A model generated the notes under the pieces. That model did no database searches and was not told where the DNA came from. It saw only the letters and a program-made list of their open reading frames with translations. Made by a program: the position numbers and the translations under genes. DNA of 13,026 bases from Achromobacter sp. (GTDB taxonomy: Bacteria > Pseudomonadota > Gammaproteobacteria > Burkholderiales > Burkholderiaceae_B). Shown piece by piece: positions 1-6,555 of this stretch (positions are counted from its first letter, which is position 1; the number at the start of each line of letters is the position of its first letter). The stretch spans positions 1 to 13,026 of the forward strand of contig DMTA01000068.1 in NCBI GenBank assembly GCA_003454835.1. Direction: 5' to 3'.

Positions 1-15
1 CGTGACGGTGCTCAT
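1..15 (-). CDS. 5' end of a gene running off the left edge
   Basis: Only five codons are inside the window (M-S-T-V-T), read on the minus strand from an ATG at 15-13. The start is supported by a GGGAGA Shine-Dalgarno-like sequence about six bases upstream. The gene lies downstream of the yceI-family gene on the same strand, separated by 112 bases containing hairpins (38-68 and 87-107), so it may be co-transcribed with attenuation or be a separate unit. In betaproteobacteria yceI genes often sit beside another yceI copy or a cytochrome b561 gene, but nothing here identifies this one. Confidence 0.5.
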
Positions 16-37
16 GAGAGGTCTCCCAGAAAGAACA

Positions 38-68
38 ATCCCCACTCAGCGTACCGCTTCGTGGGGAT
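38..68 (-). terminator. hairpin with U-rich tail, terminator or leader attenuator
   Basis: The arms at 38-45 and 61-68 are perfect 8-bp complements. Inside them a second 4-bp stem (48-51 with 55-58) closes a three-base loop. The two stems are separated by a 2x2 mismatch that on the minus-strand RNA is a tandem GA/GA, a stabilising motif. Read on the minus strand the hairpin is followed by a T-rich run (TTGTTCTTTCT) and then by the Shine-Dalgarno and ATG of the edge gene. It could end the yceI transcript or attenuate the next gene. Confidence 0.55.
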
Positions 69-86
69 CGGGCTGACCATCTCATT

Positions 87-107
87 AGGACCGGCAGTGC
101 CGGTCCT
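87..107. repeat. perfect inverted repeat, hairpin
   Basis: Ten-base arms (87-96 and 98-107) around a single central base form a near-perfect palindrome, giving an 8-bp stem with a 5-base loop in RNA. There is no T-run on either side, so it is not a classical rho-independent terminator. It may protect the 3' end of the yceI mRNA or bind a protein. A smaller 6-bp stem (121-126 with 133-138) overlaps the yceI stop codon. Confidence 0.5.
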
Positions 108-127
108 TGACATTGCTCGCGCCAGCC

Positions 128-712
128 TCATTGCTGGCGGATCGCCTCGACCTGGATCTTCAGCTTCACCTCCGGCTTGAACCCCATATCCAACCCGAAA
201 TTCATCCCGAAGTCCTTGCGGCTGAATTCCGTGGAGACGTCGGCGCCGCAGACCTCGCGCTTGACCATCGGGTGATCGATGCACTTGAAGTCGTCGATGT
301 CGAGCTTCACCTGACGCGTGACGCCGCGCAGCGTCAGGTCGCCCGTGGCTTCTTCCGGTTTGTCGCCGTCGAACTTGGTGAACTTGCCCTTGAACGTGGC
401 GGTGGGGTATTTAGCTGCATCGAAGATATCGGGAGCGACCGCGTGCTGGTTCATCTCGTCGTGGCCGAAGTCCACCGACTTGATGTCCACGGTGACTTCC
501 AAGGTGCCCGTACGCGCCGCGCGATCCAGCATGACCACGCCGCTGGACTTATTGAACTTGCCGCGCCATGTCGACAACCCGCCGAAATGATCGGCCTCGA
601 AGCTGGGGTAGGTGTGCGAGGGATCAAGGTCATAGGTGACCGGCGCGGCGGTCGCGGCAAAGGTCACGGACAACACACTTGCGCCCAGCAACAGGGACGG
701 GATCAACTTCAT
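128..712 (-). CDS. YceI family periplasmic protein
   Basis: This encodes a 194-residue secreted protein of the YceI family, whose members have a lipocalin-like beta barrel that binds a polyisoprenoid chain in the periplasm. A Sec signal peptide is visible at residues 1-23 (K near the start, hydrophobic core, A-T-A-A cleavage region). The mature protein opens with the family-typical Y-x-L-D-P-S-H segment and carries the alternating polar/hydrophobic strands, the L-T-L-R-G-V-T segment and the conserved N-x-H-region. I chose the ATG at 712 because AAGGAG lies eight bases upstream and the signal peptide follows directly; a further in-frame ATG at 742 lacks these features. Length is normal for the family. 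Two cysteines (in D-F-K-C and E-V-C) may form a disulfide. The next gene downstream begins at 15 on the same strand. Ligand and precise role are not known from sequence. Confidence 0.9.
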   Translation of the reverse strand: MKLIPSLLLGASVLSVTFAATAAPVTYDLDPSHTYPSFEADHFGGLSTWRGKFNKSSGVVMLDRAARTGTLEVTVDIKSVDFGHDEMNQHAVAPDIFDAAKYPTATFKGKFTKFDGDKPEEATGDLTLRGVTRQVKLDIDDFKCIDHPMVKREVCGADVSTEFSRKDFGMNFGLDMGFKPEVKLKIQVEAIRQQ

Positions 713-858
713 TGCGGCTCCTTGTGAATGGCGTTCAAGCATGCCGGCGGCGGGCCGCCAGCGTGCCGGAAAGACAAGACAATAACATTCAGTTCGGCGT
801 CAGCAATGCGGCTTAAATCAAAAATCCGCGGGGCTTTGTGACGCATCGTTCCATGGCA

Positions 859-1323
859 TCAATCCACCTTGCCCAGCCACGCAGACAGATCCTGCAAGGT
901 CTCGCGCAGCGCGTTAAAGCGCTGCTCGCCCAGGTGTTCTTTCCATTCCTGTTCGACGTCGGTCACGCAGCTGCGCATCAGCACGTACATCTGCTGGCCC
1001 TTATCCGTGAGCTGCAGCTCTGTCGAATTCGACGCGGCGCCCGGCCGGCGCAGCAGATAGCCGCGCCGCTCCAGTTCCGCCAGCACGTAGTTCATCGCCT
1101 GGCGCGACATATTGCATTGACGGGCCAGCTCGATCGGCCGGCGCCCATGCGGACCGGGATACATGAAGACGCCGAGTTCGGTCAGCGATACGTCGAATCC
1201 CTGCGCGTTGACGGTCGACAGCATGCGCGCGACCACGTGCTCGCGCGGCAGCCGCAGCAACGACCCGATCATCGGCAGGCCGGCTTGCGGTTCGGATACG
1301 GCGCTATTTTTTCTACTGGACAT
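859..1323 (-). CDS. MarR family transcriptional regulator
   Basis: This is a 154-residue winged-helix regulator of the MarR type, which normally acts as a homodimeric repressor released by a small ligand or oxidation. The DNA-binding region spans about residues 47-108: helix-turn-helix with R-P-I-E-L-A-R-Q followed by the recognition helix S-R-Q-A-M-N-Y-V, then the wing (about 91-108, L-T-D-K-G) typical of the family. N- and C-terminal helices would form the dimer interface. The start at 1323 gives the standard family length; no strong Shine-Dalgarno is present. It is divergent from the cupin gene, with 54 bases between starts holding two 15-bp palindromes, so it probably represses itself and the cupin gene. 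The inducer cannot be told from sequence. Confidence 0.9.
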   Translation of the reverse strand: MSSRKNSAVSEPQAGLPMIGSLLRLPREHVVARMLSTVNAQGFDVSLTELGVFMYPGPHGRRPIELARQCNMSRQAMNYVLAELERRGYLLRRPGAASNSTELQLTDKGQQMYVLMRSCVTDVEQEWKEHLGEQRFNALRETLQDLSAWLGKVD

Positions 1324-1326
1324 GGA

Positions 1327-1341
1327 GTAAAAAATTTGTAC
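1327..1341. promoter_or_regulatory. operator-like palindrome 1 (MarR candidate site)
   Basis: A 15-bp imperfect palindrome (GTA at one end, TAC at the other, six of seven arm pairs matched around a central A) lies just upstream of the MarR start codon. It shares the GTA...TAC ends and AT-rich interior of the second palindrome at 1350-1364, with centres 23 bp apart, roughly two helical turns. This fits cooperative binding by a MarR dimer pair; binding itself is inferred. Confidence 0.5.
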
Positions 1342-1349
1342 ACTGGAGC

Positions 1350-1364
1350 GTAAAGTAACTTTAC
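1350..1364. promoter_or_regulatory. operator-like palindrome 2 (MarR candidate site)
   Basis: GTAAAGT-A-ACTTTAC is a perfect palindrome with 7-bp arms around one central base. It is centred in the 54-base divergent region between the MarR and cupin starts, 13 bases before the cupin ATG and just upstream of its GGGAG ribosome binding site. This position suits repression of the cupin gene by the adjacent MarR protein. Confidence 0.65.
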
Positions 1365-1377
1365 ACGGGAGTATGCC

Positions 1378-1851
1378 ATGAACGTAGCGCAAGCATTCGA
1401 TGCAGACGAGGTGATTCGCGTGGGGCAGCTGGAAATCCGCTATCTGCAGCCGAGCGGGCGCGGCAACCACATGGGGGCGTTTGAATTGTGTGTGCCGCCG
1501 GGTTCGAACGTTCCGCCGCCGCATAGCCACGACAACGAGGAACTGATCTACGTGCTTGAAGGCACGCTGCGCTTTACCGTCGGCGCAGAAACGCGCGACC
1601 TGCGTGTCGGCGACTCGATGACCACGCCCACCGGCGTGGCGCATGCGTTCAGCAACCCGTACGAGGTCATGGCCAAGGCCCTCGTGATCAACACGCCGGA
1701 AATCAGCGCGGACTATTTCCGGGAGATGGCGGCGCTGATCAACGGCGGCGGTCCGCCGGACAAAGCCCGGATGATGGAGACGATGAAGCGGTTCGGCCTG
1801 ACGCCGATCGCTCCAGCGCCGGCGCCTGCCGTTGCGGCCGCGGCAGGATGA
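1378..1851 (+). CDS. cupin domain protein
   Basis: This 157-residue protein is a single-domain cupin. Motif 1 is visible as H49-x-H51-x3-E55-x6-G62 and motif 2 as G78-x5-P84-x-G86-x2-H89-x3-N93, matching the classic metal-binding pattern, so all four ligands (H49, H51, E55, H89) are present and a bound metal ion is expected. Small cupins of this layout include quercetinase-like dioxygenases, isomerases and sugar-binding proteins; I cannot choose between them. The C-terminus ends in a low-complexity Pro/Ala tail (about residues 141-157). The start is supported by GGGAG upstream of the ATG. The gene is divergent from a MarR regulator and probably controlled by it through the palindromes at 1327-1364. 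A strong hairpin at 1920-1948 ends the unit. Confidence 0.88.
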   Translation: MNVAQAFDADEVIRVGQLEIRYLQPSGRGNHMGAFELCVPPGSNVPPPHSHDNEELIYVLEGTLRFTVGAETRDLRVGDSMTTPTGVAHAFSNPYEVMAKALVINTPEISADYFREMAALINGGGPPDKARMMETMKRFGLTPIAPAPAPAVAAAAG

Positions 1852-1919
1852 CCGCCCGCGTGATGGGCGTAGCGTGCCGGGCAGCATCGTCGGCACCGGA
1901 GGGCGGCCGGTGAACGCGC

Positions 1920-1948
1920 AACAAGGGCGTCGCCAGGACGCCCTTGTT
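1920..1948. terminator. bidirectional rho-independent terminator
   Basis: Perfect 12-bp arms (1920-1931 and 1937-1948) enclose a five-base loop. The arms start with AACAA and end with TTGTT, so a T-rich stretch follows the GC-rich stem on either strand, continuing as TTGTTCGGTTGATT on the plus strand. It lies between the convergent ends of the cupin gene (+) and the MurA-family gene (-) and probably serves both. Confidence 0.75.
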
Positions 1949-1950
1949 CG

Positions 1951-2070
1951 GTTGATTCGACTTTGATCGCTTCAGAGTCGGTCGCTTCAGAGTCGGTCGC
2001 TTCAGCTTCGATCGATCTCGCTTCGGCCGCTGTCGCTTCGGCCGCTATCGCGCCGGTCGATTCAGCGTCG
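1951..2070. repeat. degenerate 15-bp tandem repeat, eight units
   Basis: Eight consecutive 15-base units run without a break from 1951 to 2070. Units two and three (1966-1980 and 1981-1995) differ by one base (gTCGCTTCAGAGTCG form), unit four is close, and the outer units are more diverged but keep the TCG ends and phase. The period equals five codons: the plus strand reads as I/V-A-S-E-S type repeats and the minus strand, in phase with the upstream MurA-family gene, as D-S-E-A-T type repeats. The array starts 18 bases past the stop codon of that gene. Confidence 0.8.
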
Positions 2071-2087
2071 GCTGACCAGTCCTTGGT

Positions 2088-3389
2088 TTACTCGTCGTTC
2101 GCCCACTCGACCTGCACGCCCAGGCTGCGCAAGTTCTCGACAAAGTGCGGGTGGGCACGACGGATCGGCGTCGCGTTGCGGATCTCGGAGCGGCCCTTGA
2201 TGCTGCTGGCCACCATGAACAGCGCGATCGCCACGCGGATGATGTAGGGGCTTTCCACCACGCCCGGCGTCAACGGATTGCCGCCAAACGTCACCACGCG
2301 ATGCGGGTCCGACGAGAATACGTGCGCGCCGAACTTGGATAGTTCGCCCGTCCAGCCCAGCGCGCCGTCGTAGACCTTGTTCCAGAACATCGCATTGCCC
2401 TCTGCGCACACGCCCAGCGCAATGAAGATTGGCAACAGGTCCACCGGAAAGTACGGCCAGGGCGCCGCCTCGACCTTGGTCAGCACGTTGCTGGTGAAGG
2501 GCGTCTGCACCTTCAGCGGCCCGTCGCGCAGCGCGCGGGACCAGCCGTCCTTGTGCTCGATCCGCACGCCGAACTTGGCGAACGTGCGGTCGATCAGCGG
2601 AAAATTGCCCGGCGTGCGATTGCGCACCACCACGTCGCCGCCCGTGATCGCGCCCAGCGCGAGGAACGTCGTGATCTCGTGGAAATCCTCTTCGAACGTG
2701 AACTCGCCGCCGCCCAGACGCTTGCCGCCGCGCACCACCAGCCGCGACGTGCCGATGCCGTCGATATCGGCGCCCATCATCGCCATGAACCGGCAGAACT
2801 CCTGCACGTGCGGCTCGGACGCCGCATTGGTCAACGACGACTCGCCGTCGGCTGCGGCCGCGCACAACACAAAGTTTTCGGTCGTGGTCACGGACGCATA
2901 GTCCAGCCAATGGTGCGTGGGCTTGAGCGGGCCGCTCGCGCGCACCAGCAGCGAGCCGCTGGCGCGTTCCACCTGGCCGCCGAACGAGCGGAAGATGTCC
3001 ACGTGCGGATCGATCTCGCGCACGCCCAACGTGCACCCCTTCACGTTGTCCTCCAGCCGGGCCACGCCAAAGCGCGCCAGCAGCGGCGGCACCAGCATGA
3101 TCGACGAACGCATCTCCTCGGGCAGACGGTGGTTTGCAGCGTCAAAGACCGTGTTCTTGTGGTGCAGCGCCAGCGTGCGCGTCGCATCGTCCAGGCGGAC
3201 GTCGCTGCCCAGCGTGCGGAAGATGTCCAGGATCTTGCGCACATCGGTGATATCCGGCACCCCGTGCAGTTTCAGCGGCTGATCGGTCAGCAGCGTGGCG
3301 CACAGGATGGGCAGCACCGCGTTCTTGTTGGCCGAAGGGACGACGCGGCCGCGCAAAGGCGTGCCGCCGTGGACGATGAGGTTGGACAT
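2088..3389 (-). CDS. MurA-family enolpyruvyl transferase, divergent paralogue
   Basis: This 433-residue protein belongs to the EPSP synthase/MurA superfamily; MurA transfers enolpyruvate from PEP to UDP-N-acetylglucosamine in the first committed step of peptidoglycan synthesis. Key positions are kept: K22-N23 (S-A-N-K-N-A), R94 in M-R-S-S-I, the PEP/fosfomycin-reactive cysteine C119 in K-G-C-T-L-G, R123, the general-acid/base-like D317 in F-P-V-D, and R385. However the C-terminal R-G-Y-E region of canonical MurA is absent (N-A-T-P-I-R-R-A-H-P-H instead), the S-V-G-A-T motif reads S-V-T-T-T, and many segments differ. Canonical murA of this group lies in the his/iba region, so this is probably a second copy with an altered acceptor, as in nucleoside-modifying enolpyruvyl transferases. 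The M at 3389 aligns with MurA N-termini, though no clear ribosome binding site precedes it. It appears monocistronic. Confidence 0.85.
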   Translation of the reverse strand: MSNLIVHGGTPLRGRVVPSANKNAVLPILCATLLTDQPLKLHGVPDITDVRKILDIFRTLGSDVRLDDATRTLALHHKNTVFDAANHRLPEEMRSSIMLVPPLLARFGVARLEDNVKGCTLGVREIDPHVDIFRSFGGQVERASGSLLVRASGPLKPTHHWLDYASVTTTENFVLCAAAADGESSLTNAASEPHVQEFCRFMAMMGADIDGIGTSRLVVRGGKRLGGGEFTFEEDFHEITTFLALGAITGGDVVVRNRTPGNFPLIDRTFAKFGVRIEHKDGWSRALRDGPLKVQTPFTSNVLTKVEAAPWPYFPVDLLPIFIALGVCAEGNAMFWNKVYDGALGWTGELSKFGAHVFSSDPHRVVTFGGNPLTPGVVESPYIIRVAIALFMVASSIKGRSEIRNATPIRRAHPHFVENLRSLGVQVEWANDE

Positions 3390-3432
3390 GGGGGTGGAGC
3401 TGCCGGGAAAGAAATAGGGGAAAGCGCGGGGG

Positions 3433-3460
3433 ATTGTACTGGGGTCTTTCCAGACGTCAT
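3433..3460 (-). promoter_or_regulatory. probable sigma-70 promoter of the MurA-family gene
   Basis: On the minus strand a -10 hexamer TACAAT (3438-3433) lies 16 bases downstream of ATGACG (3460-3455), which matches the TTGACA consensus at four positions. The predicted start near 3426 gives a leader of about 37 bases before the ATG at 3389. It supports that start and shows the gene is transcribed independently of the module at 3667-6766. Confidence 0.5.
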
Positions 3461-3567
3461 TTTGACGAAAGGCGGCTAAACGTTTCAATCTGCAAGTTTC
3501 GAAACGCGGGCGCTTTGCCATTTCGGGTTCGCATCTGACGGCGCGTTCGACCACCCTCAAATGCAAG

Positions 3568-3590
3568 CGCCGACCGCCACGATGTCGGCG
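3568..3590. terminator. hairpin downstream of the four-gene module, weak terminator candidate
   Basis: Seven-base perfect arms (3568-3574 and 3584-3590) enclose a nine-base loop, about 75 bases beyond the stop of the 148-residue gene. The minus-strand tail (CTTGCATTTG) is only mildly T-rich, so the terminator role is tentative. The rest of the 3461-3666 gap shows nothing I recognise. Confidence 0.3.
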
Positions 3591-3666
3591 TTGTCAGTGG
3601 TATCGGCAACGCGGGCATTCCGTCGCACGGATCCTGCGCACGCTCGCAGGCGCATTCGATGGGCGG

Positions 3667-4113
3667 CTACTTTAGCCGAAGCACAAAGTCCTGGTCCGAG
3701 AACTTTTCGCGCATGTCGGCGATATCTTTGAAGGGCGAACTTTGGATGGTCTTTACCATTCCATCCAGCACCACATGAAGGGCGGCAACGTTGCCGCTTT
3801 CAAGCGCCTTGTCCATTGCGCGGATCTGGGCTTCGAGACCCGTCTTGCGCAGATTGAACGTGTCGGCCAAAGCCGTTTTGATGGTGTCATGCTGCGCTCG
3901 TATCCTCTCGATAGTGACGTCACGATCCGCAAGGATGGCCAGGCGCTTTGTCCGTTCCTCTTCGCGCAATTTTTGATAATCGCTATGAGCTTGGTGCATC
4001 CTTTGGATTCCGTCCACCAAGGAACCGCCGGGAACGGCTTTTTTTGCGCCTTTCGCCACTTTTCCCGACACCGCGTGCGTGACGGCAGTTGTCAGATCGC
4101 CGCGTTTTGTCAT
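3667..4113 (-). CDS. small helical coiled-coil protein of unknown function
   Basis: I do not recognise a named family for this 148-residue protein. It has no signal peptide or membrane segment. The N-terminus (1-30) is basic and Gly/Ala/Lys-rich, residues 36-110 are strongly helical with heptad-like charge patterning (Q-K-L-R-E-E-E-R-T-K-R, then E-R-I-R-A-Q-H), and the C-terminus (about 88-148) forms a compact segment ending in S-P-F-K-D-I-A-D-M-R-E-K-F-S-D-Q-D-F-V-L. Its ATG overlaps the stop of the upstream 356-residue gene (ATGA, 4-base overlap) and a GGAGG sits inside that gene just before it, so translation is coupled and the products probably form a complex. It is the last gene of the low-GC four-gene module. 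Confidence 0.8.
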   Translation of the reverse strand: MTKRGDLTTAVTHAVSGKVAKGAKKAVPGGSLVDGIQRMHQAHSDYQKLREEERTKRLAILADRDVTIERIRAQHDTIKTALADTFNLRKTGLEAQIRAMDKALESGNVAALHVVLDGMVKTIQSSPFKDIADMREKFSDQDFVLRLK

Positions 4114-5180
4114 ATCGCCTCCAGAAGCGTTTGTACTTCCTGAATCGCCTTCTCGCTTTTCTTCGTAAGACGTCCTTTGCGATCAAGGATCTCGATCTTG
4201 GCGACTTGGTACAGCGTGGAGCCCAGGGCGACCATCATGTTGAAGCGGGCTTGTTCATCCTCTGAAAGCTTGGCGTATTCGATCTTCCGGTTGGCGAGGT
4301 TCGCTGGTACCGGTTTACCGGCATCCAGATAGCGTGCTTCCCGATTGCGCCGGACGCGTCCGAGCATTCGCGATACGCGGTTTGCCTCTGAGTGGAATCG
4401 TTCATCCAACGCCTCTAGCGCCCAGGCAAGTTCCCTGGAGCGCAGATCCAGTGCATCAAGCGCTAGGCTGGCCGCTTTCAATTGTTCCGCCGCTTCTTCG
4501 ATTTCGGCAGAATGTTTTGTGGCTTGAGTAAGCGCCTGTTCGGACTTACCGGCCGCCAGGTATCCCATTACCATCAATACCGGACCGGCCACGACGCCTC
4601 CCAGAACTGCCGTCCCGCCCGCCATCCCCAAGCCACCCGTCGCGAGCGATCCTCCGCCCAGCCAGGCGAGCGTGGCGTTGGTGGCGGCTGCGCCCGAAAG
4701 GCCTGAAATGGCCGCGCCTGTGGAAGCCGCCCCAAACATGCTTACCGCCTGTCCGACGCCAGCTCCCACCATGGCGCCGGAAACTGCGCTCTGAATGCCA
4801 TGACGCAGGAACTCGGTGGCTTCGTAGGTCGCCTGTTCGATCTCTTGCATGGGAACAACTTCAATTGGTAGCTTGTACCCAACTATGTTGATCACATCGA
4901 ACTCACCTGCCGCAACCTGGTCCACCAGGCGAGAGAACTTCGAAAGACTTTTGCTCGTGATCCGTGTGCGAAGTAAACCCAATTCGTTCAGCTCGCTGCA
5001 CACTTCCTCGCGGCGTGATTCCAAGGCCAGCGCTGCCTCGCGCCATTCCCGTTCCGAACTTTTAACCTTCCTGTCGGCGGCGGAGAAGTTCTGTTTGGCG
5101 TCCCAGGCCTTTTTGATTCCGGTCACGGCGGTAGCCAGCGCGCTGACTCCGAGAACTGCGGGGATGAGCGGTAATACCAT
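4110..5180 (-). CDS. Gly/Ala-rich hydrophobic-core protein with flanking coiled coils
   Basis: This is a 356-residue protein without an assigned function. Order of parts: a short hydrophobic N-terminus (1-20, V-L-P-L-I-P-A-V-L), a charged helical segment (about 31-72), a mixed region with V-G-Y-K-L-P-I-E (about 95-110), a long Gly/Ala/Ser-rich hydrophobic stretch (about 128-211) containing A-A-A-T-N-A-T-L-A-W-L-G-G-G-S-L, then a second coiled coil (about 212-272) and a basic helical C-terminus. The A-T-N-A-T-L-A-W-L-G-G-G core recurs, from memory, in uncharacterised proteins of many bacteria. The layout suggests a glycine-zipper hairpin that inserts in or sits against a membrane, held by helical arms; this is inference. 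GAGGA lies nine bases before the ATG. It starts 91 bases after the DUF445 gene and is translationally coupled to the 148-residue gene. Confidence 0.85.
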   Translation of the reverse strand: MVLPLIPAVLGVSALATAVTGIKKAWDAKQNFSAADRKVKSSEREWREAALALESRREEVCSELNELGLLRTRITSKSLSKFSRLVDQVAAGEFDVINIVGYKLPIEVVPMQEIEQATYEATEFLRHGIQSAVSGAMVGAGVGQAVSMFGAASTGAAISGLSGAAATNATLAWLGGGSLATGGLGMAGGTAVLGGVVAGPVLMVMGYLAAGKSEQALTQATKHSAEIEEAAEQLKAASLALDALDLRSRELAWALEALDERFHSEANRVSRMLGRVRRNREARYLDAGKPVPANLANRKIEYAKLSEDEQARFNMMVALGSTLYQVAKIEILDRKGRLTKKSEKAIQEVQTLLEAI

Positions 5181-5271
5181 TTTTCCGGTCCTCTGTATCT
5201 GTTCGGATCGTTATCGGCAACTATGCAGCCAGGCATGTTGCTGCCGCATTTCAAAACCATGCTTGCGCGCT

Positions 5272-6555
5272 TCAGCGCACGATTTCGGGGATATGGGAAA
5301 TGAGAAAGAGCGCCACGCCAATGCAGCAGCCCACGGCCGTTCCGCTGATGCGGATGTATTGCAGGTCAGGACCGATGCTTAGTTCGATCTGACGCGACAT
5401 ATCAGTGGGGTTCCACTTGCGGACCGTATCACTGATATGGCGGGTGAGAAACTCTGCGAACTGCGGTGCCGCGCTGCTCACGCCTTCCTGTATGTGCTGG
5501 TTGAAGGACGCCCTCAGCTCATCGTCCTCGGCGAGCTTGTGTCCCAACCAAAGCCCCATGCTTTGGATTTGATGCTGTATCTGTGAGGAGGATCCTTCAA
5601 GATCCTGTGAAATCCAATCCCGGACTGACGCCCAGAGGCCGCGCAAGTACTCCGCCAAGGCCGGGTCGTTTTGAATGAAATTCCTGACTTCCTCCCCTTT
5701 ACGACGGAACGCTTCATCTGTCTGGAGTCTGGTAATCAGGGACTGGAGCGTCTTGTCGAAGTGCTTGCGCAGCTCATGGTTTGGACTATTGGCAATTTCT
5801 TCCAGCAACTTGTCCAATCCCTCGCTCGCCCCCTCAGCCGCCTTGTCGCCAAGCCATTCTGTGGGAAGAACCATCTGCTTCCACTTGTGTTCGGATTTGA
5901 TCCACGCCACCACGCGATCGGCAATGCTCTTGCGCACATCCGGTTTGCGGAGCTCATCGGCAAGATGGTCGAGGGCAGTGTCCAAGAGATGCTGATGTCG
6001 TCCACCTTTTGTGAGCAGACTCAGAACCGAACCCAGCGCTTGAGCAAAGTCGAGCTTACCTATCGCGGTACGGGCGGCATCGCTGATAAAAGCCTGGATG
6101 CGCCGGTCATCTACCCAGTCGAGCGATTTACTGAAGATGTCAGTGGCATGTCTGCCTAGACGCCCGGCGTTTGCGGGTTCCGTCAGCCACGCGGCGACTC
6201 GCTGAACTGGATCGCTTCGTTGGATCAGTTCCAGCAGCGATTTGGGATCGAGGAATTTCTCTCGCACAAACTCGGCGAGGTTGTCAGCAATTCGATCCTT
6301 GCTGTTCGGAACAATAGCGGTGTGCGGAATAGGTAGCCCAAGTGGTCGGCGGAAAAGAGCCACCACGGCAAACCAGTCCGCCAGACCTCCTACCATGGCC
6401 GCTTCAGCTCCGGCCTTCAACAGGCGCACGAGAAACGTCGGGGGAAGGAACAATGTGGCGACAAAAATGATGGAGGCCAGCAGCAGGCAGGCAAGCGCCT
6501 GCCGCTGCATCCGCTTCAGTTCGGCTTCTGGGTTGTGACCACGGTGCTTAGTCAT
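5272..6555 (-). CDS. DUF445 family membrane protein, YjiN-like
   Basis: The 427-residue product matches the DUF445 family in length and in its signature near the N-terminus: A-M-V-G-G-L-A-D-W-F-A-V-V-A-L-F-R-R-P-L-G, followed by I-P-H-T-A-I-V-P and K-D-R-I-A-D-N-L. E. coli YjiN is the closest well-known relative by size and motif; its biochemical role is unknown. A membrane segment lies at about residues 20-42, a weaker one at 45-70, and a last one at the extreme C-terminus (G-T-A-V-G-C-C-I-G-V-A-L-F-L-I), with a long amphipathic helical region between. The chosen ATG at 6555 has GGGACGG six bases upstream and overlaps the stop of the 72-residue gene by eight bases, indicating translational coupling. 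In-frame ATGs further upstream (6570, 6588) lie inside the preceding gene. Confidence 0.9.
   Translation of the reverse strand: MTKHRGHNPEAELKRMQRQALACLLLASIIFVATLFLPPTFLVRLLKAGAEAAMVGGLADWFAVVALFRRPLGLPIPHTAIVPNSKDRIADNLAEFVREKFLDPKSLLELIQRSDPVQRVAAWLTEPANAGRLGRHATDIFSKSLDWVDDRRIQAFISDAARTAIGKLDFAQALGSVLSLLTKGGRHQHLLDTALDHLADELRKPDVRKSIADRVVAWIKSEHKWKQMVLPTEWLGDKAAEGASEGLDKLLEEIANSPNHELRKHFDKTLQSLITRLQTDEAFRRKGEEVRNFIQNDPALAEYLRGLWASVRDWISQDLEGSSSQIQHQIQSMGLWLGHKLAEDDELRASFNQHIQEGVSSAAPQFAEFLTRHISDTVRKWNPTDMSRQIELSIGPDLQYIRISGTAVGCCIGVALFLISHIPEIVR

Noticed and set aside
1324..1896. N-terminal extension of the MarR frame up to 1896
   Set aside because: It would run antisense through the whole cupin gene and the operator palindromes; the ATG at 1323 gives the normal family length.
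1951..2070. Possible CRISPR array
   Set aside because: Units are 15 bases and contiguous with no spacers, so it is a simple tandem repeat.
1963..2247. Plus-strand frame reading I-A-S-E-S repeats
   Set aside because: It begins within the tandem repeat with a TTG, lacks a ribosome binding site, and runs into the antisense of the MurA-family gene; the repeat period of five codons alone explains the open frame.
2553..3479. 308-residue open frame on the plus strand opposite the MurA-family gene
   Set aside because: Composition is Arg/Ala/His-rich with no recognisable motif, while the opposite strand holds a full MurA-type protein with catalytic residues.
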